Assembly (NCBI RefSeq): GCF_964273065.1
Contig: NZ_OZ186815.1
Location: 3,596,001 to 3,660,000, forward strand
Reading direction: 5' to 3'
DNA length: 64,000 nucleotides
Source: Nocardiopsis dassonvillei_B
GTDB lineage: Bacteria > Actinomycetota > Actinomycetes > Streptosporangiales > Streptosporangiaceae
The notes beneath the pieces are model-generated. The model had not been told where the DNA came from. It did no database searches and worked only from the letters and a program-made list of their open reading frames with translations. The first letter of the stretch is position 1. Every line of letters begins with the position of its first letter. Positions 31,090 through 40,158 of the stretch are shown here, piece by piece. The position numbers and the translations under genes were made by a program.

Positions 31090-33918
31090 GTGACCAGAGT
31101 GCCCCCCGCTGTCACCGCACCGTCCGGACGCGACCGCGACCTGGCCGCAGTCCGCCGTCTCCTGCGCGCCGCCCGCGCCGGGCGCAGCGCCGCCCTCCTC
31201 GTCACCGGCGGACCGGGCTCGGGCAAGAGCACACTGCTCGCCCGCGCCGTCACGGAGGCCGCCGACCTCACCGTCCTGTACGCCCGCGCGGTCCCCGAGG
31301 GGAGCGACCTCGCCCACGCGGGCCTGCACCAGCTGCTGCGCACGGTCCTGCCCTACCTGCCCCGGCTGCCCGCCGCCCAGCGCGAGGTCCTGGAAGGGGC
31401 GCTGTCCCTGGGCCGGGAGGACCGCCCCTTCCCGCTGGCGGCCGCCGCCCTGGCCCTGCTCACCGAGGCCGCCGGCGAGCACCCGCTGCTGGTGTGCGTG
31501 GACGACCTCCACCTGATGGACGCACCCTCCCGGAGGGCCGTCGCCTTCGCCGCCCGCCGGTTCTCGGTGGAGGGCGTCGCCACCCTGCTGACCGCCGACG
31601 CCGACGCGCTCGGCCGCCTGGCCGGACCGGACCGCCTGGCGCTGGCGCCGCTGCCCGCCCCGGCGGTGGCCGACCTCCTCGACGAGCGGTCTCCGCACCC
31701 GCTCGCCGCCGGGGTCCGTGCCGAGCTGGTCGCCGCCGCCGGGGGCAACCCCGGTGCCGCGGTGGAGCTGGCCGCCGCCCTCACCCCCGAGCAGGCGCGG
31801 GGCGAGGACCCGCCGGACGACCCGCCCCGTTCGCACGGCCCGATCACCGACGACCTCGCCCGGCGGCTGCGCGCCCTGCCCGACCGGGCCCGCCACCGGC
31901 TGCTGGCCCTGGCGCTGGACGACGCCGACGGACACCACGACCGGGCCGAGCGCGCCGGACTGGACCCCGGCGACCTGGACCCCGCCGCCGCCGGGCTGGT
32001 CCGCCGCGAGGCCGGGCGCCCCGTCCCCGCGCACCCCCTGGTCCGCTCCGTCTGCCGCCACCGCTCCCCGCCCGCCGAACGCCACGCCGCCCACCGGGCC
32101 CTGGCCGACCTCTGGGCGGACACTCCCGCAGTGGCCGCCCGCCACCGCGCTGCCGCCGTCGCGGGGACCGACGCCGGGCTGGCCGCCGACCTCGCCGCGA
32201 CCGCACGCGCCACCGCCGACCACGCCACCGCCGCCCGGCTGTGGGAGCGGTCCGCCGAGCTGACCCCCGCCGGGACGCCCGCCGCTCCCCACGGCACGGC
32301 CCCCGCCGTGGCCGGGGCCCGGGGCGGCGGTGCTCCCACGGCGCGGGAGGAGCGCTTCCTGGCCGCGGCCCGGCACGCCTGGCTGGCCGGGGACCAGCGG
32401 CGGGCCCGGCGCCACGCCCAGCGGGCGGGCGGCGCAGCCGACCCCCTCACCGCCCGGATGGACCTGCGCAGCGGTGTGGCCGTCGACGCCCACCACCGCC
32501 TCGCCGCCGCCGCCGAGAGCACGGCCCCGTACGACCTCTCCCTCGCCCTCGACCTCTTCCACCAGGCCGCGGAGGCATGCTGCCTGGCCGGCGACCACGA
32601 GCGCTACTTCGCCACCGTCGCCCGGGCCCACGTCCTCGCGGGCGGCGCGTCCGCACCCCGCGACCGGGTCCTCCTCGACTACATGGCGGGAAAGTCCGCC
32701 ATGTTCCAGGGCCGCCACGCCGAGGGCGTCAGCGCCCTGCGCCGGGTCCAGGCCTCCGCCGACCGGATCGGAGAGCCCGACACCCTCGTCCTGGGCGTCA
32801 TCGCCGGACTGCTGTGCGGCGACCACGTCCGCACCCGCGCCCTGGCCGGGCGCGCCGTCCTCGCCGCCCGCCGCACCGGGGCCCTCGTCCTGGTGCCCCA
32901 GGCCCTGGAGTTCCTCACCTACGCCGAGCTCTGGTTCGGGCGGCTGTCCCTGGCCGAGGAGAGCGCGGCGGAGGGGCTGCGCACCGCCCTGGCCACCGGT
33001 CAGGAGAACTGCGCCGGACACCACCGCGCCGCGCTCGCGTTCGTCGCCGCGGTCCGAGGCGAGGAGGAATCCTGCCGGGCACTGGCCGGGGCCGCCCTGG
33101 CCACCGCCGAGGCGCACGACGTGGGGCTGCCCGCGGCGCTGGCGTCCTGGGCGCTGGCCCTGCTCGACCTGGGCGCGGGCCGGCCCCGCGAGGCCGCGGC
33201 GCGACTGCGCGCCCTCACCCGCTCCGGCCCCGGACAGAGCCACACGGCGGTGCGCCTGCTGCTGACCCCGCACCTGGTGGAGGCCGGGGTGCGGGCCGGC
33301 CTCGACATCCGCTTCGACACCGGAGTCGCCACCCTGCACGCCTGGGCGGAGGCCACCGGCAACGACACGGCCCGTGCGCTGGTGGCGCGCTGCCGCGGCC
33401 TGCTGGCCGACGGCCAGGAGGCCAACGACGGTCTGCTGCGCGCCCTCGAACTGCACACCTCGGGGTACTGCGACTTCGAGCAGGCCCGCACCCGTCTGCT
33501 GCTGGGCGCGCGGTTGCGCCGCTCACGGCACCCGGGCCCGGCCCGCGAGCACCTCACCGAGGCCCGGGAGGCCTTCGAGCGGCTGGGCGCCGAACCCTGG
33601 GCCCGGCAGGCCCGAGCGGAGCTGCGCGCCGCGGGCGGGGCGGTGACCGCGGCGGAGACGCGCCTGGCCGACCTGAGCCCCCAGCAGCTGCGCATCGCCA
33701 GGCACGTGGCGGACGGCGCCACCAACCGGGAGGTCGCGGCGCGCATGTTCCTCAGCACCCGGACCGTCGACCACCACCTGCGCAACATCTACGCCAAGCT
33801 CGGCATCCGGTCCCGGGTGGAGCTGACCCGGCTCGTCGACCGCCCGGCGTTCGCCGACCGCGCGGATCCGGGCGTACCCTCCGGGCCGCCGATGTTTCAC
33901 GTGAAACATCGGCCGTGA
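31090..33918 (+). CDS. Large ATP-binding LuxR (LAL) family regulator
   Basis: This 942-residue regulator has an N-terminal AAA-type ATPase (Walker A G40-GPGSGK46-S; Walker B LLVCVDDLH), a long TPR-like helical middle (about 330-860), and a C-terminal LuxR helix-turn-helix (LSPQQLRIARHVADGATNREVAARMFLS ... STRTVDHHLRNIYAKLG, read as adjoining parts). MalT-like proteins of this class activate catabolic or secondary-metabolite genes. The start is GTG 31090 (or GTG 31072). It is divergent from the secreted lipase, a plausible target. The last codons encode MFHVKHRP because a perfect parS site is embedded in them. Confidence 0.9.
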   Translation: MTRVPPAVTAPSGRDRDLAAVRRLLRAARAGRSAALLVTGGPGSGKSTLLARAVTEAADLTVLYARAVPEGSDLAHAGLHQLLRTVLPYLPRLPAAQREVLEGALSLGREDRPFPLAAAALALLTEAAGEHPLLVCVDDLHLMDAPSRRAVAFAARRFSVEGVATLLTADADALGRLAGPDRLALAPLPAPAVADLLDERSPHPLAAGVRAELVAAAGGNPGAAVELAAALTPEQARGEDPPDDPPRSHGPITDDLARRLRALPDRARHRLLALALDDADGHHDRAERAGLDPGDLDPAAAGLVRREAGRPVPAHPLVRSVCRHRSPPAERHAAHRALADLWADTPAVAARHRAAAVAGTDAGLAADLAATARATADHATAARLWERSAELTPAGTPAAPHGTAPAVAGARGGGAPTAREERFLAAARHAWLAGDQRRARRHAQRAGGAADPLTARMDLRSGVAVDAHHRLAAAAESTAPYDLSLALDLFHQAAEACCLAGDHERYFATVARAHVLAGGASAPRDRVLLDYMAGKSAMFQGRHAEGVSALRRVQASADRIGEPDTLVLGVIAGLLCGDHVRTRALAGRAVLAARRTGALVLVPQALEFLTYAELWFGRLSLAEESAAEGLRTALATGQENCAGHHRAALAFVAAVRGEEESCRALAGAALATAEAHDVGLPAALASWALALLDLGAGRPREAAARLRALTRSGPGQSHTAVRLLLTPHLVEAGVRAGLDIRFDTGVATLHAWAEATGNDTARALVARCRGLLADGQEANDGLLRALELHTSGYCDFEQARTRLLLGARLRRSRHPGPAREHLTEAREAFERLGAEPWARQARAELRAAGGAVTAAETRLADLSPQQLRIARHVADGATNREVAARMFLSTRTVDHHLRNIYAKLGIRSRVELTRLVDRPAFADRADPGVPSGPPMFHVKHRP
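33893..33908. promoter_or_regulatory. parS centromere site (ParB binding)
   Basis: TGTTTCACGTGAAACA is an exact match to the bacterial parS consensus, extended to a 20-bp palindrome at 33891-33910. It lies inside the end of the LAL regulator gene. parS sites cluster around oriC, which agrees with the origin-side gene order at the start of the window. ParB loads here to organise chromosome segregation. Confidence 0.95.
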
Positions 33919-33997
33919 CACGGCGGCGCAATACGGGGTCGCCCCGTGCCGGCTGGGGGACAATGTGCGGGACGGCTCTCCCAGGAAAGGCACCACG

Positions 33998-35707
33998 GTG
34001 TTCCACCTGCCAGGATCGCCCTCCGACCTGCCCCACCCCGAGGTCCTCTGGGCCCGGGCCGGGGCCTACGCGGCCGTCTGCGCCGGGCTCGGGCTGACCG
34101 AATGCGTCCCCGGCCCCGGGGCCGTGCACTTCCGGCTGGTCCTGGGGTCGCGGTTCTGCCTGGCCCGGGTGGCAGGGGGGAGGTTCCTGCTCATCGGCCA
34201 CGACCCCGAGAACACCGGCGCCCGCTCCTGGACCCGGCCCATCGACATCTTCGAGGGCGCGCCCGAGGCGCTGCCCTGGGACTGGCTGGCCGGGCGGCCC
34301 CGTCCCGACTTCGCCTACTGGTGGGACGGGGAGTGGGCGCGCGCCGCCTACCCCGACGACTGGGAGGACGACGGCCTGGCCGCCACCGTCGGCTGGTGCG
34401 CCGACCCGGACGACTTCACCGAGTGGGTGGCCCGCGCCGCCCTCGGGGCCGTCGACGCCGCCGGCGCCGTCTCCGCCCGCAAGGCCGTGGCCGATCTGGC
34501 GGCCCGCGCCCTGGACCGCACCCTGGACGCCGACGCGCTCGCCGCGGTCCTGGTCCACGCCGCCCGGGACGGCCACGACCTCGCGGCCGCGGAGGCACTG
34601 GCCCGCCGCCTCGGGCTCACCGGCGAGCGGGATCCCGAACGGATGGAGCCGAGCGGGTCCGCGCCCGCCGGCGGCCGCCCCGCCGTCGGCGGACACTCGC
34701 TGATGCTGCTGCTCGGGGATGCCATGCGGGCGGCCCGCGAGCTGCCCGGCCGCGGTGACCCCGTCACCGTCCTGGCCGCGGGCGGGGCCCCGAGCGGCCG
34801 TGCCGAGGAGGCCCTGGCCGAGGCCGCCGCCCTGGTCCGCGGCCACCTGCTCGGCGACGCCGACCGGCGGGTCCTCCTCTACCGCGCACCCCACCCGTAC
34901 GGCCTCGTCCACGACGACCTGTCCCCCGTCGCCACCGGCCCCGGCCTGCACGCGGTACTGGAGGGACTGCGGCGGCACGAGGGGGACGCCGACGGACGGT
35001 GGCTCTTCGCCCGGCTGACCGTCACCCGCGAGGACGCGGCCCTGGAGCGGGCCCACGACCACTGGCCGGAGTGGATGCCCGGCCCTGTGGACGAGGAGAT
35101 CCGCGAACTGGGCTTCGCGCACGCCACCGGCGAGCCCGGCGACGTGGCCGAACTCCGCGCCGAGATGGAACGCCGCCCCCCTTCCCGCCGCCCCCCGTGG
35201 GCCGACCTGCTGTCCGACCGCGCCGCCGAGGACCCGCCCCGGCCGGGCCCGCCCGGACGCCCCAGCGTGCCGCCGCTGCGGATCGCCCCGGCCCGCCGGG
35301 TCGACCTGCTCGACGGCATCGCCGATCGGATGCGCTGCCTCGCCGGGGGCCTGGAGTGGTCCCGGCTGCGCCTCACCTACCGTGCCCTGGCCGGGTACGC
35401 GGGCGGCACCCTGGCCGCCGCCACCCCCGGCGGCGACCGCGAGCTGCCCGTGGGCGGGGACCTGCGCGCCGCCCTGGAGGTGCTGCGCTCGGCCACCTAC
35501 ATCGAGGGCCGCGGCGCCTGGTTCACGGTCGACATCACCGTGGGTCGGGTCTCCGGCTGGCGGATCGTCTACGACCGGGACGGCGAACCCGCCTTCTCCC
35601 TGGCGCCGCTCGCCTTCGACCACGCCCTCGACCTGCGGTACTTCCCCCGGGACTCGACGAACGTGCCGCCGTGGCTGGCCGAGCGGCTGCGCGCCGCCGC
35701 GACCTGA
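33998..35707 (+). CDS. Hypothetical protein with YezG-like immunity domain at the C-terminus
   Basis: This 569-residue soluble protein begins at GTG 33998, with AGGAAAGG six nt upstream. The N-terminal 150 residues are Trp/Asp/Pro-rich (FAYWWDGEWARAAYPDDWED). The middle is Ala-rich helical. The last 100 residues (WSRLRLTYRALAGYAGGTLA ... GRGAWFTVDITVGRVSGWRI ... DGEPAF) resemble the YezG/DUF600 immunity fold that neutralises polymorphic toxins. No toxin gene is adjacent, so it may be an orphan immunity or house-keeping relative. Function unproven. Confidence 0.65.
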   Translation: MFHLPGSPSDLPHPEVLWARAGAYAAVCAGLGLTECVPGPGAVHFRLVLGSRFCLARVAGGRFLLIGHDPENTGARSWTRPIDIFEGAPEALPWDWLAGRPRPDFAYWWDGEWARAAYPDDWEDDGLAATVGWCADPDDFTEWVARAALGAVDAAGAVSARKAVADLAARALDRTLDADALAAVLVHAARDGHDLAAAEALARRLGLTGERDPERMEPSGSAPAGGRPAVGGHSLMLLLGDAMRAARELPGRGDPVTVLAAGGAPSGRAEEALAEAAALVRGHLLGDADRRVLLYRAPHPYGLVHDDLSPVATGPGLHAVLEGLRRHEGDADGRWLFARLTVTREDAALERAHDHWPEWMPGPVDEEIRELGFAHATGEPGDVAELRAEMERRPPSRRPPWADLLSDRAAEDPPRPGPPGRPSVPPLRIAPARRVDLLDGIADRMRCLAGGLEWSRLRLTYRALAGYAGGTLAAATPGGDRELPVGGDLRAALEVLRSATYIEGRGAWFTVDITVGRVSGWRIVYDRDGEPAFSLAPLAFDHALDLRYFPRDSTNVPPWLAERLRAAAT

Positions 35708-35732
35708 TCGCGCCGACGCCCGCGGGCCGACC

Positions 35733-35752
35733 CCGTACCGGGAGCGGTACGG
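35733..35752 (+). terminator. Possible weak terminator
   Basis: CCGTACC (35733-35739) and GGTACGG (35746-35752) form a 7-bp stem 26 bp after the stop of the YezG-like gene. Confidence 0.4.
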
Positions 35753-35859
35753 CCGGGGCGCACCCGGCAGCGTCCGCCTGCGGGTGATGGGCGGCCCCGC
35801 CGTCCTGCCGCCGGCGGGTGTGGCCGGGGGACGCGTGCGAGGCTGCTCCGGGGAGCTCC

Positions 35860-36357
35860 TCAGGAGTCGAGGACCCCGCCCTCGCGGGTGACCACCGGGG
35901 GCAGCACCGACCACGGGAAGTCGATCCACCGGTCGGTGTGCTTCCACACGTACTCGCAGTCGATCAGCGAGTGGGGTTTCTGGTAGACGACCGCGCTGCG
36001 CACCTCGGCGACGTGCTCGGAGCAGAAGTCGTGGACGAGTTTGAGGGTCTTGCCGGTGTCGGCCACGTCGTCGGCGACCAGGACCCGCTTGTCGCTCAGG
36101 TCCACCACGTTGGGGACGGGCGGCAGCATGACGGGCATGTCCAGGGTGGTGCCCACACCGGTGTAGAACTCCACGTTCATGACGTGGAGGTTCTTGACGC
36201 CGAGCGCGTAGCCGAGCCCGCCCGCCACGAACAGGCCGCCGCGGGCGATGGACAGGATGATGTCCGGCTCGAACCCGTCGTCGGCGATCTCCTGCGCCAG
36301 CTCCCGCATCGCGGTGCCGAACAGCTCGTACGTGAGCGTCTCGCGGTCGTTGCCCAT
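35860..36357 (-). CDS. Purine phosphoribosyltransferase-like protein
   Basis: This 165-residue type I phosphoribosyltransferase has PRPP-binding motif VLVADDVADTGKTL (residues 92-105), a hood/flexible region with FYTGVGTT, and the family N-terminus LTYELFGTAMRELAQEI. It resembles Xpt/Hpt-type enzymes annotated only as phosphoribosyltransferase in many actinomycetes; the base specificity cannot be told. ATG 36357 has GAGG 8 nt upstream. It is divergent from the 2-oxoacid dehydrogenase operon. Confidence 0.88.
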   Translation of the reverse strand: MGNDRETLTYELFGTAMRELAQEIADDGFEPDIILSIARGGLFVAGGLGYALGVKNLHVMNVEFYTGVGTTLDMPVMLPPVPNVVDLSDKRVLVADDVADTGKTLKLVHDFCSEHVAEVRSAVVYQKPHSLIDCEYVWKHTDRWIDFPWSVLPPVVTREGGVLDS

Positions 36358-36549
36358 GGTCGCCTCGCTCCCTCGTTCCCCTTGGGACCCACCCTGCCAC
36401 GCATGCCGGGATCCGCTGCGAGCGGGTGCCCGGGGGCACGGTGTTCGGGCAGGTGGAGGTGGGTGCGGAGAGCGGGCGGCCACCTGTCCACCGGAAACCG
36501 TGCCCGGGGTCACATATCTGGACGATCGGTTACGGATTGCGGCCTCTGG

Positions 36550-36613
36550 TGCGACGTTTTCTTGATCTTGTCGCACGTATGGCGAACATATGGCCACAAA
36601 CCGCACCATATGT
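36550..36613 (+). promoter_or_regulatory. AT-rich promoter region with two dyads upstream of the E1-E2 operon
   Basis: TGCGAC (36550-36555) is inverted as GTCGCA (36570-36575), and ACATATGG (36586-36593) is inverted as CCATATGT (36606-36613). The region between the divergent genes (36358-36666) is clearly lower in GC than its flanks. These are likely regulator sites for the operon; the protein is unknown. Confidence 0.5.
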
Positions 36614-36666
36614 CTGTACACGTCAGCTTCGACACACCCGACGATCCGACACATGGAGGCAGAGGC

Positions 36667-37752
36667 ATGGCCGACGACCGGGACCTGCTCCCCTCCGAGC
36701 AGCCGGTGCAGCTGCTCGACGAGTCGGGGAGGCCGGTCGAGAACCCGACCCTCCCCTTCCCCGACAACGCACGTCTCCTCGCCGCGTACACCGCCCTGGT
36801 GGTCGGCCGCCGCGTCAACGACCAGGCCGGCGCCCTGGTCCGCCAGGGCCGCCTGGCGGTCTACCCCTCCTCGCACGGCCAGGAGGCCTGCCAGGTGGGG
36901 GCGGCGCTCGTCCTGCGCGAGAGCGACTGGCTCTTCCCCACCTACCGGGACACCGTCGCCGTCGTCACCCGCGGCGTCGACCCCGTCGAGGTCCTCACCC
37001 TCCTCAAGGGCGACTGGCACGCCGGGTACGACCCCTACGAGCACAGGGTCGCCCCGCAGGCCACCCCGCTCGCCACCCAGCTGCTGCACGCCGTCGGCGT
37101 CGCCCACGCCGCCCGCCTGCGCGGCGAGGACACGGTCGTCATGGCCCTGTGCGGCGACGGCGCCACCAGCGAGGGCGACTTCCACGAGGCGCTCAACTTC
37201 GCCGCCGTCCTCAAGGCGCCCGTCGTGTTCTTCGTCCAGAACAACGAGTACGCCATCTCCGTCCCCCTCGCCCGGCAGACCGCCGCCCCCTCCCTCGCCC
37301 ACAAGGGCATCGGCTACGGGGTGAACGGCGAGCGCGTCGACGGCAACGACACCGCCGCCGTGCTGGCCGTGCTGGGCGGCGCCGTCGAGGCCGCCCGCTC
37401 CGGAGCGGGCCCGCAGCTGGTCGAGGCGCACACCTACCGCATGCAGGCGCACACCAACGCGGACGACGACACCCGCTACCGCAGCAGCGACGAGGTCGAC
37501 CCGTGGGTCTCCCGCGATCCCCTGCTGCGTCTGGAGGCGCTGCTCAAGCGCAAGCGCGTGCTCACCAGGGCGCGCCAGGAGGAGATCACCGAGCGGGCCG
37601 AGGCCGTCGCCGCCGCCATGCGCGAGGGCATCTCCCGCGACACCGACCCCCACCCCTCGGAACTGTTCGCCCACCTCTACGCCGAGCCCACCCCGCAGCT
37701 GAGGGAGCAGGCCGCCGTCCTGGCCGACGAACTGAGCAGAGAGAACGACTGA
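36667..37752 (+). CDS. 2-oxoacid dehydrogenase E1 alpha subunit (pyruvate/branched-chain type)
   Basis: This 361-residue thiamine-diphosphate enzyme subunit has the TPP motif GDGATSEGDFHEALNFAAV ... NNEYAIS, the phosphorylation-loop-like region YRSSDEVD, and a HGQEACQVG motif. With E1 beta and E2 it decarboxylates a 2-oxo acid and transfers the acyl group to lipoamide in the cytoplasm. Sequence alone does not separate pyruvate from branched-chain oxo-acid use; the three-gene order E1a-E1b-E2 is that of actinobacterial bkd clusters. ATG 36667 has GGAGG upstream. Confidence 0.9.
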   Translation: MADDRDLLPSEQPVQLLDESGRPVENPTLPFPDNARLLAAYTALVVGRRVNDQAGALVRQGRLAVYPSSHGQEACQVGAALVLRESDWLFPTYRDTVAVVTRGVDPVEVLTLLKGDWHAGYDPYEHRVAPQATPLATQLLHAVGVAHAARLRGEDTVVMALCGDGATSEGDFHEALNFAAVLKAPVVFFVQNNEYAISVPLARQTAAPSLAHKGIGYGVNGERVDGNDTAAVLAVLGGAVEAARSGAGPQLVEAHTYRMQAHTNADDDTRYRSSDEVDPWVSRDPLLRLEALLKRKRVLTRARQEEITERAEAVAAAMREGISRDTDPHPSELFAHLYAEPTPQLREQAAVLADELSREND

Positions 37753-37755
37753 CCC

Positions 37756-38751
37756 ATGGCGACCGACCCCACCAAGCTCACCATGGCCCAGGCCCTCAAC
37801 CGGGCGCTGCGCGACGCCATGGCCGAGGACGACACCGTGTACGTCTTCGGCGAGGACGTCGGCCCCCTCGGCGGCGTCTTCCGTATCACCGACGGCCTCA
37901 CCGCCGAGTTCGGCGAGGACCGCTGCTTCGACACCCCGCTCGCCGAGTCCGGTATCGCCGGCCTGGCCGTCGGCATGGCGATGAACGGGATGCGCCCCGT
38001 CATCGAGATGCAGTTCGACGCGTTCGCCTACCCGGCGTTCGAGCAGATCGTCAGCCACATCGCCAAGCTGCGCAACCGCACCCGCGGCCGGGTCTCCATG
38101 CCCATCGTCATCCGGGTGCCCTACGCGGGCGGCATCGGCGGGGTGGAGCACCACTGCGACTCCTCCGAGGCGTACTACGCCCACACCCCCGGCCTCAAGG
38201 TCGTCACCCCCGCGACCCCCGCCGACGCCTACCACCTGCTGCGCGAGGCCATCGCCTCCGACGACCCGGTCGTGTTCATGGAGCCCAAGAAGCTCTACTG
38301 GGCCAAGGAGGAGTTCGACCCCGCCGCCGGGCGCCCCGGCATCGGCACCGCCGTCGTGTGCCGCCCCGGCACCGACGCCACCCTCATCGCCTACGGGCCG
38401 TCCGTGCCCACCGCGCTGGAGGCGGCCGAGGCCGCCGCCCAGGAGGGCCGCAGCCTCCAGGTCGTGGACCTGCGCTCCATCGTCCCCTTCGACGACGAGA
38501 CCGTGTGCGCCGCGGTGCGCTCCACCGGCCGGGCCGTGGTCGTCGCCGAGGCGAGCGGGTTCGCCAGCGTCGCCTCGGAGATCGCCGCCCGGGTCACCGA
38601 GCGCTGCTTCCACTCCCTGGCCGCCCCGGTGCGCAGGGTCACCGGATTCGACATCCCGTTCCCGCCGCCCAAGCTGGAACGCCACCAGCTGCCGAGCGTC
38701 GACCGCATCCTCGACGCGGTCGACGACCTCCAGTGGGAGGACGACCAGTGA
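37756..38751 (+). CDS. 2-oxoacid dehydrogenase E1 beta subunit
   Basis: This 331-residue transketolase-like subunit has VFGEDVGPLGGVFRITDGL, FDTPLAESGIAGLAVGMAM, EMQFDAFAYPAFEQIVSH and a C-terminal transketolase domain ending FDIPFPPPKLE. It starts 3 nt after the E1 alpha stop, and its stop overlaps the E2 start, so all three subunits are translated from one mRNA. It pairs with E1 alpha to build the active site. Confidence 0.93.
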   Translation: MATDPTKLTMAQALNRALRDAMAEDDTVYVFGEDVGPLGGVFRITDGLTAEFGEDRCFDTPLAESGIAGLAVGMAMNGMRPVIEMQFDAFAYPAFEQIVSHIAKLRNRTRGRVSMPIVIRVPYAGGIGGVEHHCDSSEAYYAHTPGLKVVTPATPADAYHLLREAIASDDPVVFMEPKKLYWAKEEFDPAAGRPGIGTAVVCRPGTDATLIAYGPSVPTALEAAEAAAQEGRSLQVVDLRSIVPFDDETVCAAVRSTGRAVVVAEASGFASVASEIAARVTERCFHSLAAPVRRVTGFDIPFPPPKLERHQLPSVDRILDAVDDLQWEDDQ

Positions 38752-40094
38752 CGATCCGTATCTTCGAACTGCCCGACCTGGGCGAGGGCCTCACCGAGGC
38801 CGAGGTGGTCAAGTGGCTGGTGGCGGTGGGCGACACCGTCGCCGTCGACCAGCCGATCGCCGAGGTGGAGACCGCGAAGTCGATCGTGGAGGTGCCCACC
38901 CCCTACGCCGGCGTGGTCCACGAGCTGCACGGCGCCGAGGGCGAGGTGCTGGCCGTGGGCGGCCCGCTGATCAGCGTCGCCGACGAGGCGGCCGCCCCCG
39001 GCGCGTCCGCCCCCGCCCCGGTGTCGGCGGACGGCGAGCGCTACCGCGAGGAGGAGCGCGCGGGCACCGGCTCGGGCAACGTCCTCATCGGCTACGGCAC
39101 CCCGGAGGCGGGGGGCGGGGGGCGCCGGCGCCGACCGCGCCGGAAGGCCTCCGCGGCCCCGGCCGCTCCCTCCCCCGCGCCCGCGCCCCCGCGCCGGGTC
39201 CCGCTGGTGACATCGCCGCTGGTGCGCCAGCTCGCCCGCGAGGCCGGGCTGCGCGTCGCCGACGTCGAGGGCAGCGGTCCGGGCGGTCTCATCACCCGAC
39301 GCGACGTGCTCGCCGCGATCGAGGCCGCCAAGGCCCCGGCGGTCCCGGCGGCTCCGGCGGTCCCGGTGGCCGAGCCCGTCCCGGCGGGGGCCGTGGACCC
39401 GCGCACCGGCCTGGCCGAGTCCAGCCGGGTGCCCATGAGCGGCTTCCGCAAGAGCGTCGCGGCCGCCCTCTCCCGCAGCCGGAGCGAGATCCCCGAGGCC
39501 ACCGTGTGGGTGGACGTCGACGCCACCGAGCTGGTGCGCCTGCGCGCCGCCCACCCCGAGGGCCCGGGCCTGCTGTCCTACGTCGCCCGGTTCACCGTGG
39601 CGGGCCTGCGCGCCCACCCCGAGCTCAACGGACTGGTGGACACCGAGCGCGGCGAGCTGGTCCAGTACGACGGGATCAACCTCGGCCTGGCCGTGCAGAC
39701 CGACCGCGGCCTGGTCGCCCCGGCCGTGCTCGGCGCGCACCGGCTCACCACCGCCGAGCTGGACGCCGAGATCAGGCGGCTCACAGCAGCCGCCCGCGCG
39801 GGCCGGGCCACCCCGGCGGAGATGACCGGCGGCACGTTCACCCTCAACAACTACGGCTCCCTGCGGGTCGACGGCAGCGCCGCCATCATCAACCACCCGC
39901 AGGTGGCGATCCTCGGCATCGGCCGGATCATCGACCGCCCGTGGGTGGTGGACGGCGAGCTGACCGTCCGCAAGGTCACCCAGCTGTCGTTCGCGTTCGA
40001 CCACCGGGTGTGCGACGGCGGGGCGGCGGCCGGCTTCATGCGGGTCGTCGCCGACGCCATCGAGGACCCCGCCGCGGCCATCGCCCGCCTGTAG
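38748..40094 (+). CDS. Dihydrolipoamide acyltransferase E2 component
   Basis: This 448-residue E2 has one lipoyl domain (1-78; modified Lys44 in VETAKSIVEVPTP), an Ala/Pro/Arg linker, a peripheral-subunit-binding domain (155-191; VTSPLVRQLAREAGLRVADV), and a catalytic CAT-like domain ending FDHRVCDGG with His419 and Asp423. The GTG start overlaps the E1 beta stop (GTGA). No E3 (lipoamide dehydrogenase) gene is in the window, so an E3 from elsewhere must serve the complex. A 13-bp stem terminator follows. Confidence 0.93.
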   Translation: MTIRIFELPDLGEGLTEAEVVKWLVAVGDTVAVDQPIAEVETAKSIVEVPTPYAGVVHELHGAEGEVLAVGGPLISVADEAAAPGASAPAPVSADGERYREEERAGTGSGNVLIGYGTPEAGGGGRRRRPRRKASAAPAAPSPAPAPPRRVPLVTSPLVRQLAREAGLRVADVEGSGPGGLITRRDVLAAIEAAKAPAVPAAPAVPVAEPVPAGAVDPRTGLAESSRVPMSGFRKSVAAALSRSRSEIPEATVWVDVDATELVRLRAAHPEGPGLLSYVARFTVAGLRAHPELNGLVDTERGELVQYDGINLGLAVQTDRGLVAPAVLGAHRLTTAELDAEIRRLTAAARAGRATPAEMTGGTFTLNNYGSLRVDGSAAIINHPQVAILGIGRIIDRPWVVDGELTVRKVTQLSFAFDHRVCDGGAAAGFMRVVADAIEDPAAAIARL

Positions 40095-40109
40095 GCGGGG
40101 CCCCGGACG

Positions 40110-40143
40110 GCGCTCCGGAGGGGGTCGGCACCCTCCGGAGCGC
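40110..40143. terminator. Terminator between E2 and merR genes
   Basis: A perfect 13-bp stem (40110-40122 with 40131-40143) between convergent genes probably serves both. Confidence 0.78.
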
Positions 40144-40158
40144 TCCCGCGCGCCCGGC

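Noticed and set aside
30145..33456. Very long open frame (over 1000 codons) on the minus strand opposite the LAL regulator and lipase
   Set aside because: It is antisense to well-supported genes, is rich in Gly/Arg/Ala/Val with no domain, and such mirror frames are expected in DNA of this composition.
33885..33915. Replication origin or DnaA box cluster next to parS
   Set aside because: parS is present, but no DnaA boxes or AT-rich unwinding region were seen here; oriC is probably outside the window.
36426..38747. Extended upstream part of the frame ending in the E2 gene
   Set aside because: The E2 lipoyl domain starts cleanly at GTG 38748 overlapping the E1 beta stop; the upstream stretch only mirrors E1 coding in another frame.
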